From assembly GCA_028708075.1 (NCBI GenBank), contig JAQVZS010000002.1, positions 49,697 through 113,696 on the forward strand: a DNA stretch of 64,000 nt. Direction: 5' to 3'. The notes beneath the pieces were generated by a model. That model made no database searches. It was not told the origin of the DNA and worked only from the letters and a program-made list of their open reading frames with translations. Source of the DNA: Massilibacteroides sp. (lineage in GTDB: Bacteria > Bacteroidota > Bacteroidia > Bacteroidales > Tannerellaceae). Below, piece by piece: positions 27,754 to 35,862 of this stretch (positions within the stretch are counted from its first letter, which is position 1; each line of letters starts with the position of its first letter). The translations under genes were made by a program, and so were the position numbers.

Positions 27754-29025
27754 ATGAAGTTATTATTATTAGGTTCGGGAGGGCGCGAACATGCGTTGGC
27801 TTGGAAGATTGCGCAAAGTCCGAAAATAGAGCAATTGTTTATCGCACCGGGAAACGCCGGCACTGCTTTGACGGGAGAGAATGTTTCGATTAGCGCCACG
27901 GATTTTTCGGCTATCAAAACATTTGTATTGGCAAAAGGTATCGACATGGTTGTTGTTGGGCCGGAAGATCCATTGGTAAAAGGAGTATACGATTTTTTTA
28001 AAAACGATGCTTCTTTAGCAAACATTCCGGTAATCGGTCCGTCGAAGACGGGCGCTCGACTGGAAGGTAGCAAAGATTTTGCTAAAGCGTTCATGCAGAG
28101 GCACAACATTCCAACCGCGGGTTATAAAAGCATTACGGCTGAAAACCTGGAAGAAGGATATAAATTTATCGACTCACTTCAACCGCCTTATGTGCTGAAA
28201 GCTGACGGTTTAGCTGCCGGAAAAGGCGTTCTCATCATTGACACCAAGGAAGTAGCTAAAAAAGAATTGAGGGACATGCTTGGTGGTATGTTTGGCGACG
28301 CAAGCAAAACGGTTGTTATTGAAGAATTTCTGGATGGTATTGAATGTTCCGTCTTTGTACTAACGGACGGACAGGATTACAAGATTCTGCCGATTGCCAA
28401 AGATTATAAACGGATTGGTGAAGGAAATACAGGATTGAACACTGGTGGTATGGGGGCGGTATCGCCGGTTTCGTTTGTCGATGGGATGTTTTTGCGCAAA
28501 GTTGATGAGCGTGTCATTCGTCCGACAGTGGAAGGTTTGAAAGCGGAAGGGATCGATTATAAAGGTTTTATTTTCTTTGGATTAATAGAAGTAAAAGGAG
28601 AACCGATGGTGATCGAATATAATTGTCGCATGGGTGATCCGGAAACAGAAGCCGTTATGCTGCGCGTCGAATCCGATTTGGTTGAATTGTTAGAAGGCGT
28701 GGCCGAAGGGAATTTGTGTACTCGTACGTTAAAAGAAGATCCTCGTGCTGCTGTTACGGTGATGCTGGTTAGCGGAGGATATCCAGAAGCCTATGAAAAA
28801 GGGAAGGTAATTACTGGAATTGAAAAAGTAAATCCAGAAAGTATCGTTTTTCATGCTGGGACAAAGATGGAAAACGGACAGTTGTTAACTAACGGCGGAC
28901 GTGTTATCGCGGTTAGTTCTTATGGAAAAAACAAGGAAGAGGCGCTCGCCCGTTCGTTTGCCGGCGCAAAAACGATCCAATTCGATAAAAAATATTTTCG
29001 AAGCGATATTGGCTTTGATTTATAA
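27754..29025 (+). CDS. purD: phosphoribosylamine--glycine ligase
   Basis: 423 residues, standard length for GARS, the ATP-grasp enzyme of the second step in purine synthesis. It starts [18 protein letters not shown], the signature PurD N-terminus; ATP-grasp features include [16 protein letters not shown] and the PurD signature region [15 protein letters not shown]. It lies 26 bp after the S9 peptidase and 3 bp before the membrane protein, so a shared transcript is likely although the functions are unrelated. Confidence 0.97.
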   Translation: MKLLLLGSGGREHALAWKIAQSPKIEQLFIAPGNAGTALTGENVSISATDFSAIKTFVLAKGIDMVVVGPEDPLVKGVYDFFKNDASLANIPVIGPSKTGARLEGSKDFAKAFMQRHNIPTAGYKSITAENLEEGYKFIDSLQPPYVLKADGLAAGKGVLIIDTKEVAKKELRDMLGGMFGDASKTVVIEEFLDGIECSVFVLTDGQDYKILPIAKDYKRIGEGNTGLNTGGMGAVSPVSFVDGMFLRKVDERVIRPTVEGLKAEGIDYKGFIFFGLIEVKGEPMVIEYNCRMGDPETEAVMLRVESDLVELLEGVAEGNLCTRTLKEDPRAAVTVMLVSGGYPEAYEKGKVITGIEKVNPESIVFHAGTKMENGQLLTNGGRVIAVSSYGKNKEEALARSFAGAKTIQFDKKYFRSDIGFDL

Positions 29026-29028
29026 AAA

Positions 29029-30039
29029 ATGGAACAGAGGTATACCGGATATCGTGTAAAAAGCAAAAGACAGTCTCTCTGGGTATTCACAGGGATAACT
29101 TTCGTTTGCTTTGGTTCATGGGTTGCCGGTTATCTTTCTTCTGTCGGTTTTCCCGTTTACGGGGGCGTTGGAGACGCGCCGTTATGGAATGCTTTTTGTA
29201 AAATTCTTCCTTCGAAAGAAATCACTTATTTAATCGGTTTTATCTTGATGATGGGAGGGGCTGTCCTTTTACAAAAATCTAACTACGAATTGATGCTTAT
29301 TCGTGAAAAAAGCAAACTCCCCTTTTTTCTGAATATCTTTTTGATTAGTACCAATCCGAATTTTTTTCCGTTAAATCCAGCTTCGTTCGGCGTTTTTTTT
29401 CTGATTGTAGCTATCAGTCTGCTTTTTTCTACTTACCATCGACACGACGTGCGCAGTACAGCATTTAATATTTCTCTGATTATTTCGTTGGGTAGTTTGT
29501 TATGGATACATATTCTCTGGTTTATCCCTTTGTTTTGGTACGGGATGTATAAATTTCGAACTTTGACCGTTCGTGCTTTTTTGGCGTCGCTTGTCGGCTT
29601 TGTCACTATTTACTGGTTTTTGTTGGGCTGGTGCGTGTGGAGCCGCGATTTTAGTCCGTTTTTTGTTTTTTCTTCTTTATTCAAAATACAGTTAATTTCG
29701 TTTTCTTACATGGATTGGATCAATTGGATTGGAATGTTTCTGGTTGCATTTGTTTTTCTTATTGCCGTAGTGAATATTATTTCGCACGATCTGGATGACA
29801 TTCAGCGAACCCGCCACTTTCTTTATCTGCTGGTTTTATTCGGGTTTTGGTCTTTTGCCTTAGCGGTACTATTCGCGCAGTCGGCCGACGAGTTTTTACA
29901 GTCGGCCTGTATCCCTTCTTCGCTTTTGATTGCACATTTCTTTACGTTGTCACGCGGGAGGGTTGTCGGTTGGCTGTATTACTTTACTTTACTTTCTTTT
30001 GCGGTCATTCTAAGTGTCAGGCTATGGAATTTCTTGTAG
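29029..30039 (+). CDS. multi-pass membrane protein of unknown function
   Basis: 336 residues with about eight to nine hydrophobic segments (for example around 18-38, 62-80, 95-130, 140-165, 175-200, 235-255, 265-285, 310-333). Short soluble loops include the N-terminal YRVKSKRQS and a charged HDLDDIQRTRH segment near 247-257. I recognise no catalytic motif. Genes of this type follow purD in related Bacteroidota as far as I recall. The 3' end overlaps the DedA-like gene by 16 bp. Confidence 0.8.
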   Translation: MEQRYTGYRVKSKRQSLWVFTGITFVCFGSWVAGYLSSVGFPVYGGVGDAPLWNAFCKILPSKEITYLIGFILMMGGAVLLQKSNYELMLIREKSKLPFFLNIFLISTNPNFFPLNPASFGVFFLIVAISLLFSTYHRHDVRSTAFNISLIISLGSLLWIHILWFIPLFWYGMYKFRTLTVRAFLASLVGFVTIYWFLLGWCVWSRDFSPFFVFSSLFKIQLISFSYMDWINWIGMFLVAFVFLIAVVNIISHDLDDIQRTRHFLYLLVLFGFWSFALAVLFAQSADEFLQSACIPSSLLIAHFFTLSRGRVVGWLYYFTLLSFAVILSVRLWNFL

Positions 30040-30473
30040 CATACGGCTACTTGGGCGTTTTTGTAGCCTCTTTTTTGGCGGCGACGGTACTTCCGTTTAG
30101 CAGTGAGGTTGTACTCACTGGAGTTTTATTGGCAGGAGCTTCTTATTGGCCGTGTATATTGGCCGCGTCCATCGGTAATTTTCTGGGAGGGATGAGTTGT
30201 TACTGGCTGGGTATGCTGGGAAAAGTGGAATGGATCGAAAAATACTTGAAAATGGATCGCGCGAAATTGGATAAAATACAAAACTGGATTAAAGGAAAAG
30301 GTTCGTGGATGGCTTTTTTCGTTTTTCTTCCGGGCATAGGCGATTTTATAGCCGTCGCCTTGGGATACCTTCGTGCCAACGTCTGGATTGTCGCGATCTC
30401 AATGTTTTTAGGCAAAGCTTTACGCTATTGGATTTGGATGGAGTTCGTTTATAAAGTTCAGGGAATGTTCTAA
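30024..30473 (+). CDS. DedA/YqaA-like small membrane protein
   Basis: 149 residues from ATG 30024 (MEFLVAYGYLGVFVASFLAAT); the longer frame upstream is an overlap with the preceding gene and lacks homology-like sequence. The SNARE-associated/DedA pattern is visible: FSSEVVLTGVL, ASIGNFLGGMSCYWLG, KMDRAKLDKIQNWIKGKGSW, FLPGIGDFIAVALGYLR. The YqaA subgroup is shorter than DedA itself. DedA-superfamily members include transporters for lipid carriers (undecaprenyl phosphate, phosphatidylethanolamine), but the role of YqaA is unknown. Confidence 0.87.
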   Translation: MEFLVAYGYLGVFVASFLAATVLPFSSEVVLTGVLLAGASYWPCILAASIGNFLGGMSCYWLGMLGKVEWIEKYLKMDRAKLDKIQNWIKGKGSWMAFFVFLPGIGDFIAVALGYLRANVWIVAISMFLGKALRYWIWMEFVYKVQGMF

Positions 30474-30488
30474 AAAGCGTGTTGTTAT

Positions 30489-31775
30489 TTATTCTTTCAG
30501 CCAGATATTTATTTGCGCGATGATTTTTGTTTTTAATTCTTCGGGCATAGTACTGATTCGCGTTCCGTGACTTCCACGTGGTTGTATGTAGATTTGCAGA
30601 TTCTTTTTCCCTTTGAAATCCTGAATACGTGTTGCACTCCAAGGGTCGATTTCTCCATAAATAAATATCATTTTCGGGTCGTTCTTCTCCAAAAAAGAAT
30701 ATACTTTATGGTAAAGAGCCGGGTCGAAAGTTACCGACACATTTTGGGGTACCATAATTCGGTTAAAATAGCCCTTGGCGCTTCGGATATGCAGCCATTT
30801 ACGGAACGGAGCAGTATCATAGCCATAATATCCCAATTCACGTGCGGCCTGTACGTTAAAAGAGACATAAGGTTGGTTTTCTGCGAAATAATCCGGACTG
30901 CTGACCGCCATCAAATGATCGAAAAGGACTTTAGGCTCCGCGGAAGAAGAGGGTATTGCCGAAAGAGCTGTTCCCCACTGCCAAAAAGCAAAATCGTATT
31001 CCAGTATGGTATAATCCAGCACTTCGTCCATCGAAATCCGGAATTCCAGTTTCTTTTTATTGCAGTAATTTGTTAGTAGGGGAAGAATTTCCCCCCTTTT
31101 TTTCAATACCGTTTTTTGGAATTGTTCGATTCGTTTTCGTTCTTTCTTTGTGCCTACATGTTTCAAAAATACTTCGTGCCGTCCATCTTCAATCCCTCGG
31201 TTCCAAGGAGCGACATAAGGTACCGAAAAATCTACATCGTCCGGGAAATAGGCGCGATAGAGCAAGGTCGTTTGTCCACCTTTACTGACTCCCGAACTGA
31301 CCCATTTACTGGGATAAATATTTTTAAACAACGTCAGGACATGATGAAGATCGTAAGCCGAATTTTCTGCTGTAAGGTAATCCCAGTTCAAGGGGTCAGG
31401 CGTGGATTGTAAGAAATATCGATGCTCTACAAACACAACATTCATGTTGAAAAGTCGAGAAAGTTCGTCCTGATATTGCGCTCTCAGCGCATAGCCGGCA
31501 CCATAACCTTCGGTTACCAAGACGGTCGGACGATCGAATCCGACGTGATTTACAATGACGCGCTGGGTAAAGAAACCGGCGGCTGTATCTTTATGATTTA
31601 AAAATTGTTTGACTTTACATACGTATTTTGCGGAATAGTGCTCTGATTCTAACTGTTCGATATCACAAATTCCGTCGATTACTTGAAGTTTTTCTTTCAA
31701 GGCTTCCGAACCGGCAAACAGGCGGACGGTAACAAATAGAAAAACGACGAAAAAAAGACTGCAACGCTTCATCAT
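30489..31775 (-). CDS. exported S28/S37-like serine aminopeptidase
   Basis: 428 residues with an N-terminal signal (ends RLFAG, about residue 22). Alpha/beta-hydrolase features of the S28/S37 prolyl peptidase group: VEHRYF near 116-121, the nucleophile elbow GVSKGG with S164, an acid candidate in YGEIDPWSATR and the histidine in RGSHGTR near the C-terminus. Bacterial homologues (PS-10 type) remove tripeptides or act as tripeptidyl aminopeptidases. Last gene of the GT117-deacetylase-peptidase run, 9 bp after the deacetylase. ATG at 31775 or 31772 are equivalent. Confidence 0.85.
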   Translation of the reverse strand: MMKRCSLFFVVFLFVTVRLFAGSEALKEKLQVIDGICDIEQLESEHYSAKYVCKVKQFLNHKDTAAGFFTQRVIVNHVGFDRPTVLVTEGYGAGYALRAQYQDELSRLFNMNVVFVEHRYFLQSTPDPLNWDYLTAENSAYDLHHVLTLFKNIYPSKWVSSGVSKGGQTTLLYRAYFPDDVDFSVPYVAPWNRGIEDGRHEVFLKHVGTKKERKRIEQFQKTVLKKRGEILPLLTNYCNKKKLEFRISMDEVLDYTILEYDFAFWQWGTALSAIPSSSAEPKVLFDHLMAVSSPDYFAENQPYVSFNVQAARELGYYGYDTAPFRKWLHIRSAKGYFNRIMVPQNVSVTFDPALYHKVYSFLEKNDPKMIFIYGEIDPWSATRIQDFKGKKNLQIYIQPRGSHGTRISTMPEELKTKIIAQINIWLKE

Positions 31776-31784
31776 GGATTTATT

Positions 31785-32396
31785 TTAATCAAATAATTTA
31801 AATTGATAACCTTCCTTTTGCAACCATTCTATGGCTTTGGGCAGCGTTCCGCGAAGATTCCGCTCCGCTTTGACTGAGTCATGAAAAACAATGATCGATC
31901 CGTTACGAGTATAGTTCTTGACCACATTAAATACACCTTTGGGAGTCATATGCGGACTGTAGTCGCGTGTAACGACATCCCACATGATAATTTTATATTT
32001 CTTCCGTAATTGTATGACTTGCGGTCGCCGCATATGTCCATGAGGAGGCCTGAATAAAGAACTCTTAATCAAGGCCGCTGCCTTTTCCACATTCGCTACA
32101 TAATTTTTCGCCCAATATTGAATCCCCTGGATGTGATTGAACGTATGGTTTCCTACCCGGTGACCCCTGGCTAAAACCATTTGATAAACTTCCGGATATT
32201 TTCGTACGTTATCTCCGACACAGAAGAAGGTAGCTTTCACCTGATATTTGTCAAGTATATCCAATACCCAGGGAGTTATGCCGGGGATCGGGCCATCGTC
32301 GAACGTGAGATAAACACATTTTTTCTTTTCCGAGATACGCCAGATTGTTCCGGGGAATAAGATCCGGTAAAACCAGGGTGGTTGCTCAATAAACAT
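31785..32396 (-). CDS. polysaccharide deacetylase family protein (NodB-type)
   Basis: 203 residues, one NodB domain. The metal and catalytic motifs are present: TFDDGP at 31-36 (D33 base, D34 metal) and the HxxxH pair H84/H88 in GNHTFNH; RPPHG and the late IVFHDS segment complete the active site. Carbohydrate esterase family 4 members remove N- or O-acetyl groups from peptidoglycan, chitin or extracellular glycans. No cleavable signal is apparent but a hydrophobic aromatic N-terminus (PPWFYRILFPG) may associate with the membrane. It starts 2 bp after the GT117-like gene. Confidence 0.9.
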   Translation of the reverse strand: MFIEQPPWFYRILFPGTIWRISEKKKCVYLTFDDGPIPGITPWVLDILDKYQVKATFFCVGDNVRKYPEVYQMVLARGHRVGNHTFNHIQGIQYWAKNYVANVEKAAALIKSSLFRPPHGHMRRPQVIQLRKKYKIIMWDVVTRDYSPHMTPKGVFNVVKNYTRNGSIIVFHDSVKAERNLRGTLPKAIEWLQKEGYQFKLFD

Positions 32397-32398
32397 AA

Positions 32399-35300
32399 TC
32401 AGTTGCCGTGGCTGGTTGGCGAATAAGCCATCTGGAAGTTGTCTAATTCTTCCTGATACTTATCAACCAATGGTGAATTATATCGTTTTGCAATTCCGAT
32501 AACTAATCTCAGTACTTCTATATTTTGCCTTAATTCCGTTTCTACGGAAAGCAATTGTCTTGCGTTAAGCCTGAAGAACCAGTTGATATTGGTCGCCGCG
32601 TCGGCAGCAATATGATCGAGTACTTCGTCGCCTTTTTCGGATTGTCCCAAGGCATGGTACAGGTCGCCGATTGTCAATCCCGAGTAATCCAATGGAACAT
32701 TTTCTGGAGGCAGAACCTGCATGCATTTATCCAGAACGTTCAGTGCTTTCTCTTTTTCGCCTTCGTTCGCAAGCGTGGCTGCCAAACGTCCGAAAAGAAC
32801 CATCCGGTAACTCTTGCACATACGCATCGCGTTCTCATCCAAATAAATTCCCGGTTTATCTATTCCGCCCCACTTGAACTTGTTCATCACATTATCATAC
32901 ATTTTTTCCGAATTTACGGCCTTTTCCGTGTCTTTCGTTGCTAAAGGAACGATCTGATTCGCAAGTCCGGTCTGCTGGAAATAACCGTCCAGATTCACAT
33001 ATTGATCGGAGCTGACCGTTACCGCATAATAAATCGGCCGTTTCCAGTTATTGGTCTGCAGCATATCTAAGATGACTAGTTCGTGTTTTCCCAAAGCGCT
33101 TTTTCCGGTCAAATCGATCGTCATCTCATTCAACAGGTAAGGTCTGTATTTGGAAGATAGCGTATGATTGCGATCTACCGCATCGGAATCTATTTTCAAG
33201 GTCAGTTTGTTTGTCGGAATAAAATCCAGTTCCTGATTGATTCCCGGTATTTTTTTATGCTTGGGATCATTGCTGCGCACAAAATTAAGAGCGGCTTTTA
33301 AATCAATTGCTTGATCGGTCATAGGGAAGAGGTAAGCCGCGTCGCGGGTTCCCTGCACGTAATCTTCTCTTTCCCAAGAAATTGGTAAAGGATCCGAATC
33401 GTACGACTGGCGTTTCATCTGGTCTATATACCAATCTGTCTGTAAATAGCTGGTATTACATACCCGCACATCCGTACGGATACCTTCTACTTCCTGCGCG
33501 TACCAGAGCGGGAATGTATCGTTGTCGCCGTTCGTAAAAATAATTGAATTTGGTTCGCAGGATTCCAAATAGTTTTGTCCAAAGTCTCTTGCTAGATAAC
33601 GACCGGATCGGTCATGGTCGTCCCAGTTCTGCCCCGCCATTTGCACTGGAACAAACAAGGCCGTGATTGTTGCAACGGTAGCGGCCACTATAGCAGGCAG
33701 CTTGGCATAACGCTGCAAAAGATTCGTCAAAGCAGCTACACCGAACCCGATCCAAATACAGAACGCATAGAACGAACCGGCATATGCATAATCCCGCTCA
33801 CGTGGTTGATAGGGCGTTTGATTCAAATACAAAACTATCGCGATTCCAGTCATAAAGAACAAAAAGAAAGTGATCCAAAATGATTGTATTCCTTTTTCGC
33901 CGGCATACGCTTGATAAAGCAAACCCAAGATTCCCAGCAATAATGGCAACATATAATATACGTTGTGCCCTTTATTTTTGGCAATGTCTACATGCATATT
34001 GTCTTGCGGGCCGATCAGCGCTTCGTCAATAAATTTGATTCCCGTTACCCAATTCCCGTTCAATACTTCACCATGCCCCTGAATATCGTTTTGACGGCCT
34101 GAGAAATTCCACATAAAGTAACGCCAATACATGAAGTTTAACTGATACGAGAAGAAGAAACGGAGGTTCTCTGCGAATGTTGGCTTCATGACGGTTACTT
34201 CTTCGCCACAACGCTTGTATTTTACAGGTGTTCCTTTTATATTAGCCCATTCTTTATACGCCGAAACATGATTTTCCGCAGAGCTGAACATACGCGGGAA
34301 AAGCATGTTTAGTTCGTCGGTATATTCATATTCGGTTTCATATCTGGAAACGTAATATCGGTCTTTTTCTTTCTTATCTCTTTTGATTATGCGGCTCCAG
34401 GTTGGTTGTCCGTCTTTGGTTACGGCGACGCAGTTATCCTGCCCTTGTCTTTCTCGCTTGATTTCCGAAACATACGTCTGTCCATAGAGCAAAGGTACTT
34501 TACCATACTGCTCACGTGCCAGATAAGTACGCAGGGTAAAGATATCTTTCGGTGAATTCTGATCCATCGGTGTCATAGCCGAGGAACGGATCATGATTAA
34601 TGCATAAGAAGAATATCCGACAACAATAACCATTAGGGATACGAGAATGGTATTGATTGTTTTTATATTAAGTTTTTTACTCCGGAAGAGGAAAAAGGCA
34701 AGCCCCAGTATCAATAGGATACCCAGCACATACCCGCTTCCGATAAAGGGGATTCCCAATAATATAATCGAAAGGAAAAAGGCGAGCTTTAAACGGGTCT
34801 CGTTGACTTCGTCGCGCATGGTTTCATAAATCGACCAGCTTAATAGACCGGCGAGGACAATCAGGTAAGCATAGACTCCCGAATTGTACGGTAATCCGAC
34901 GACATTCACAAAGAATAGCTCAAACCATCCACAGACTTCGACCAAACCTTGTACGACTCCATACATCATCAATCCGATCATGGCAAAGGAAACAAGTAAA
35001 GCGATAAGCGTTCCTTTCATCGTCGGATGCTCGAATTTTTTGTAATAATACACCAACACAATAGCCGGGATACACAACAGGTTTAAAAGGTGGACACCGA
35101 TACTTAATCCCATTAGATAAGCGATTAGAACGATCCAACGATCGGCGTGTGGACGATCTGCTGCATCTTCCCATTTGAGAATAAGCCAGAAAACAACCGC
35201 GGTAAATAATGAGGAATAAGCGTAAACCTCTCCTTCCACAGCACTGAACCAGAAAGTATCGCTGAATGTATAGATCAAAGCGCCGGCTAAACCGCTGCCT

Positions 35301-35665
35301 AAAATCGTTATCATCTGAGCAAGCGTCATTTTTGTTTCGTCTTTCAAAACGACTTTACGCGCAAGGTGTGTGATACTCCAAAATAAGAAAAGGATGGTCA
35401 GTCCACTGAATAGAGCCGACATCGAATTAACCATCAATGCGACTTGTGAAGGATCTGATGCAAATTGCGTAAATAAATTCGCCGTCAACATGAAAAAAGG
35501 AGCACCCGGCGGATGTCCTACTTCCAATTTATATGCTGATGAAATAAACTCCCCACAGTCCCAGAAACTGGCTGTCGGTTCCATTGTCATTAAATACACG
35601 CAGGAAGCGATCAAAAACGAAAGCCACCCCAGAACATTGTTTATCAATTTATACTTCTTTCCCAT
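32399..35665 (-). CDS. DUF2723 membrane glycosyltransferase (GT117 / protein O-mannosyltransferase-like)
   Basis: 1088 residues from ATG 35665; the longer frame starts at a TTG that overlaps the -7 promoter element. The N-terminal half is a GT-C-like membrane domain with ten or more hydrophobic segments and the acidic first-loop motif FWDCGEF (D36, E39) followed by GHPPGAPFF, which I take as the lipid-phosphate-sugar-dependent catalytic site. The C-terminal third is soluble with TPR-like helices (about 960-1080). The family transfers sugars from a polyprenyl carrier, probably to proteins or envelope glycans outside the inner membrane. It leads an operon with the deacetylase and peptidase. Confidence 0.87.
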   Translation of the reverse strand: MGKKYKLINNVLGWLSFLIASCVYLMTMEPTASFWDCGEFISSAYKLEVGHPPGAPFFMLTANLFTQFASDPSQVALMVNSMSALFSGLTILFLFWSITHLARKVVLKDETKMTLAQMITILGSGLAGALIYTFSDTFWFSAVEGEVYAYSSLFTAVVFWLILKWEDAADRPHADRWIVLIAYLMGLSIGVHLLNLLCIPAIVLVYYYKKFEHPTMKGTLIALLVSFAMIGLMMYGVVQGLVEVCGWFELFFVNVVGLPYNSGVYAYLIVLAGLLSWSIYETMRDEVNETRLKLAFFLSIILLGIPFIGSGYVLGILLILGLAFFLFRSKKLNIKTINTILVSLMVIVVGYSSYALIMIRSSAMTPMDQNSPKDIFTLRTYLAREQYGKVPLLYGQTYVSEIKRERQGQDNCVAVTKDGQPTWSRIIKRDKKEKDRYYVSRYETEYEYTDELNMLFPRMFSSAENHVSAYKEWANIKGTPVKYKRCGEEVTVMKPTFAENLRFFFSYQLNFMYWRYFMWNFSGRQNDIQGHGEVLNGNWVTGIKFIDEALIGPQDNMHVDIAKNKGHNVYYMLPLLLGILGLLYQAYAGEKGIQSFWITFFLFFMTGIAIVLYLNQTPYQPRERDYAYAGSFYAFCIWIGFGVAALTNLLQRYAKLPAIVAATVATITALFVPVQMAGQNWDDHDRSGRYLARDFGQNYLESCEPNSIIFTNGDNDTFPLWYAQEVEGIRTDVRVCNTSYLQTDWYIDQMKRQSYDSDPLPISWEREDYVQGTRDAAYLFPMTDQAIDLKAALNFVRSNDPKHKKIPGINQELDFIPTNKLTLKIDSDAVDRNHTLSSKYRPYLLNEMTIDLTGKSALGKHELVILDMLQTNNWKRPIYYAVTVSSDQYVNLDGYFQQTGLANQIVPLATKDTEKAVNSEKMYDNVMNKFKWGGIDKPGIYLDENAMRMCKSYRMVLFGRLAATLANEGEKEKALNVLDKCMQVLPPENVPLDYSGLTIGDLYHALGQSEKGDEVLDHIAADAATNINWFFRLNARQLLSVETELRQNIEVLRLVIGIAKRYNSPLVDKYQEELDNFQMAYSPTSHGN

Positions 35666-35728
35666 AAAATTGTATAACGTGGTATTTTTTTGCTTGTTAA
35701 TTTCTTCTGATAGATAAAAATCTGTATG

Positions 35729-35736
35729 CAAAGGTA
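35729..35736 (-). promoter_or_regulatory. -7 element for the GT117-deacetylase-peptidase operon
   Basis: CAAAGGTA reads TACCTTTG on the minus strand, 64 bp upstream of the ATG at 35665. Its position excludes the TTG start at 35731. Confidence 0.6.
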
Positions 35737-35831
35737 ATATTTACGTATAAATTTTAACGGTCATTCCTGATATAAATTGTATATATATGTTCTGTTTTAG
35801 AAGGAAACTGCTGTTTTAAACTTTTTTATGT

Positions 35832-35839
35832 TAGTTTTG
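35832..35839 (+). promoter_or_regulatory. -7 element for the M16 protease gene
   Basis: TAGTTTTG matches TAnnTTTG, 23 bp upstream of the ATG at 35863. Confidence 0.55.
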
Positions 35840-35862
35840 TCTTCCAGTTAGATCGATATGCT

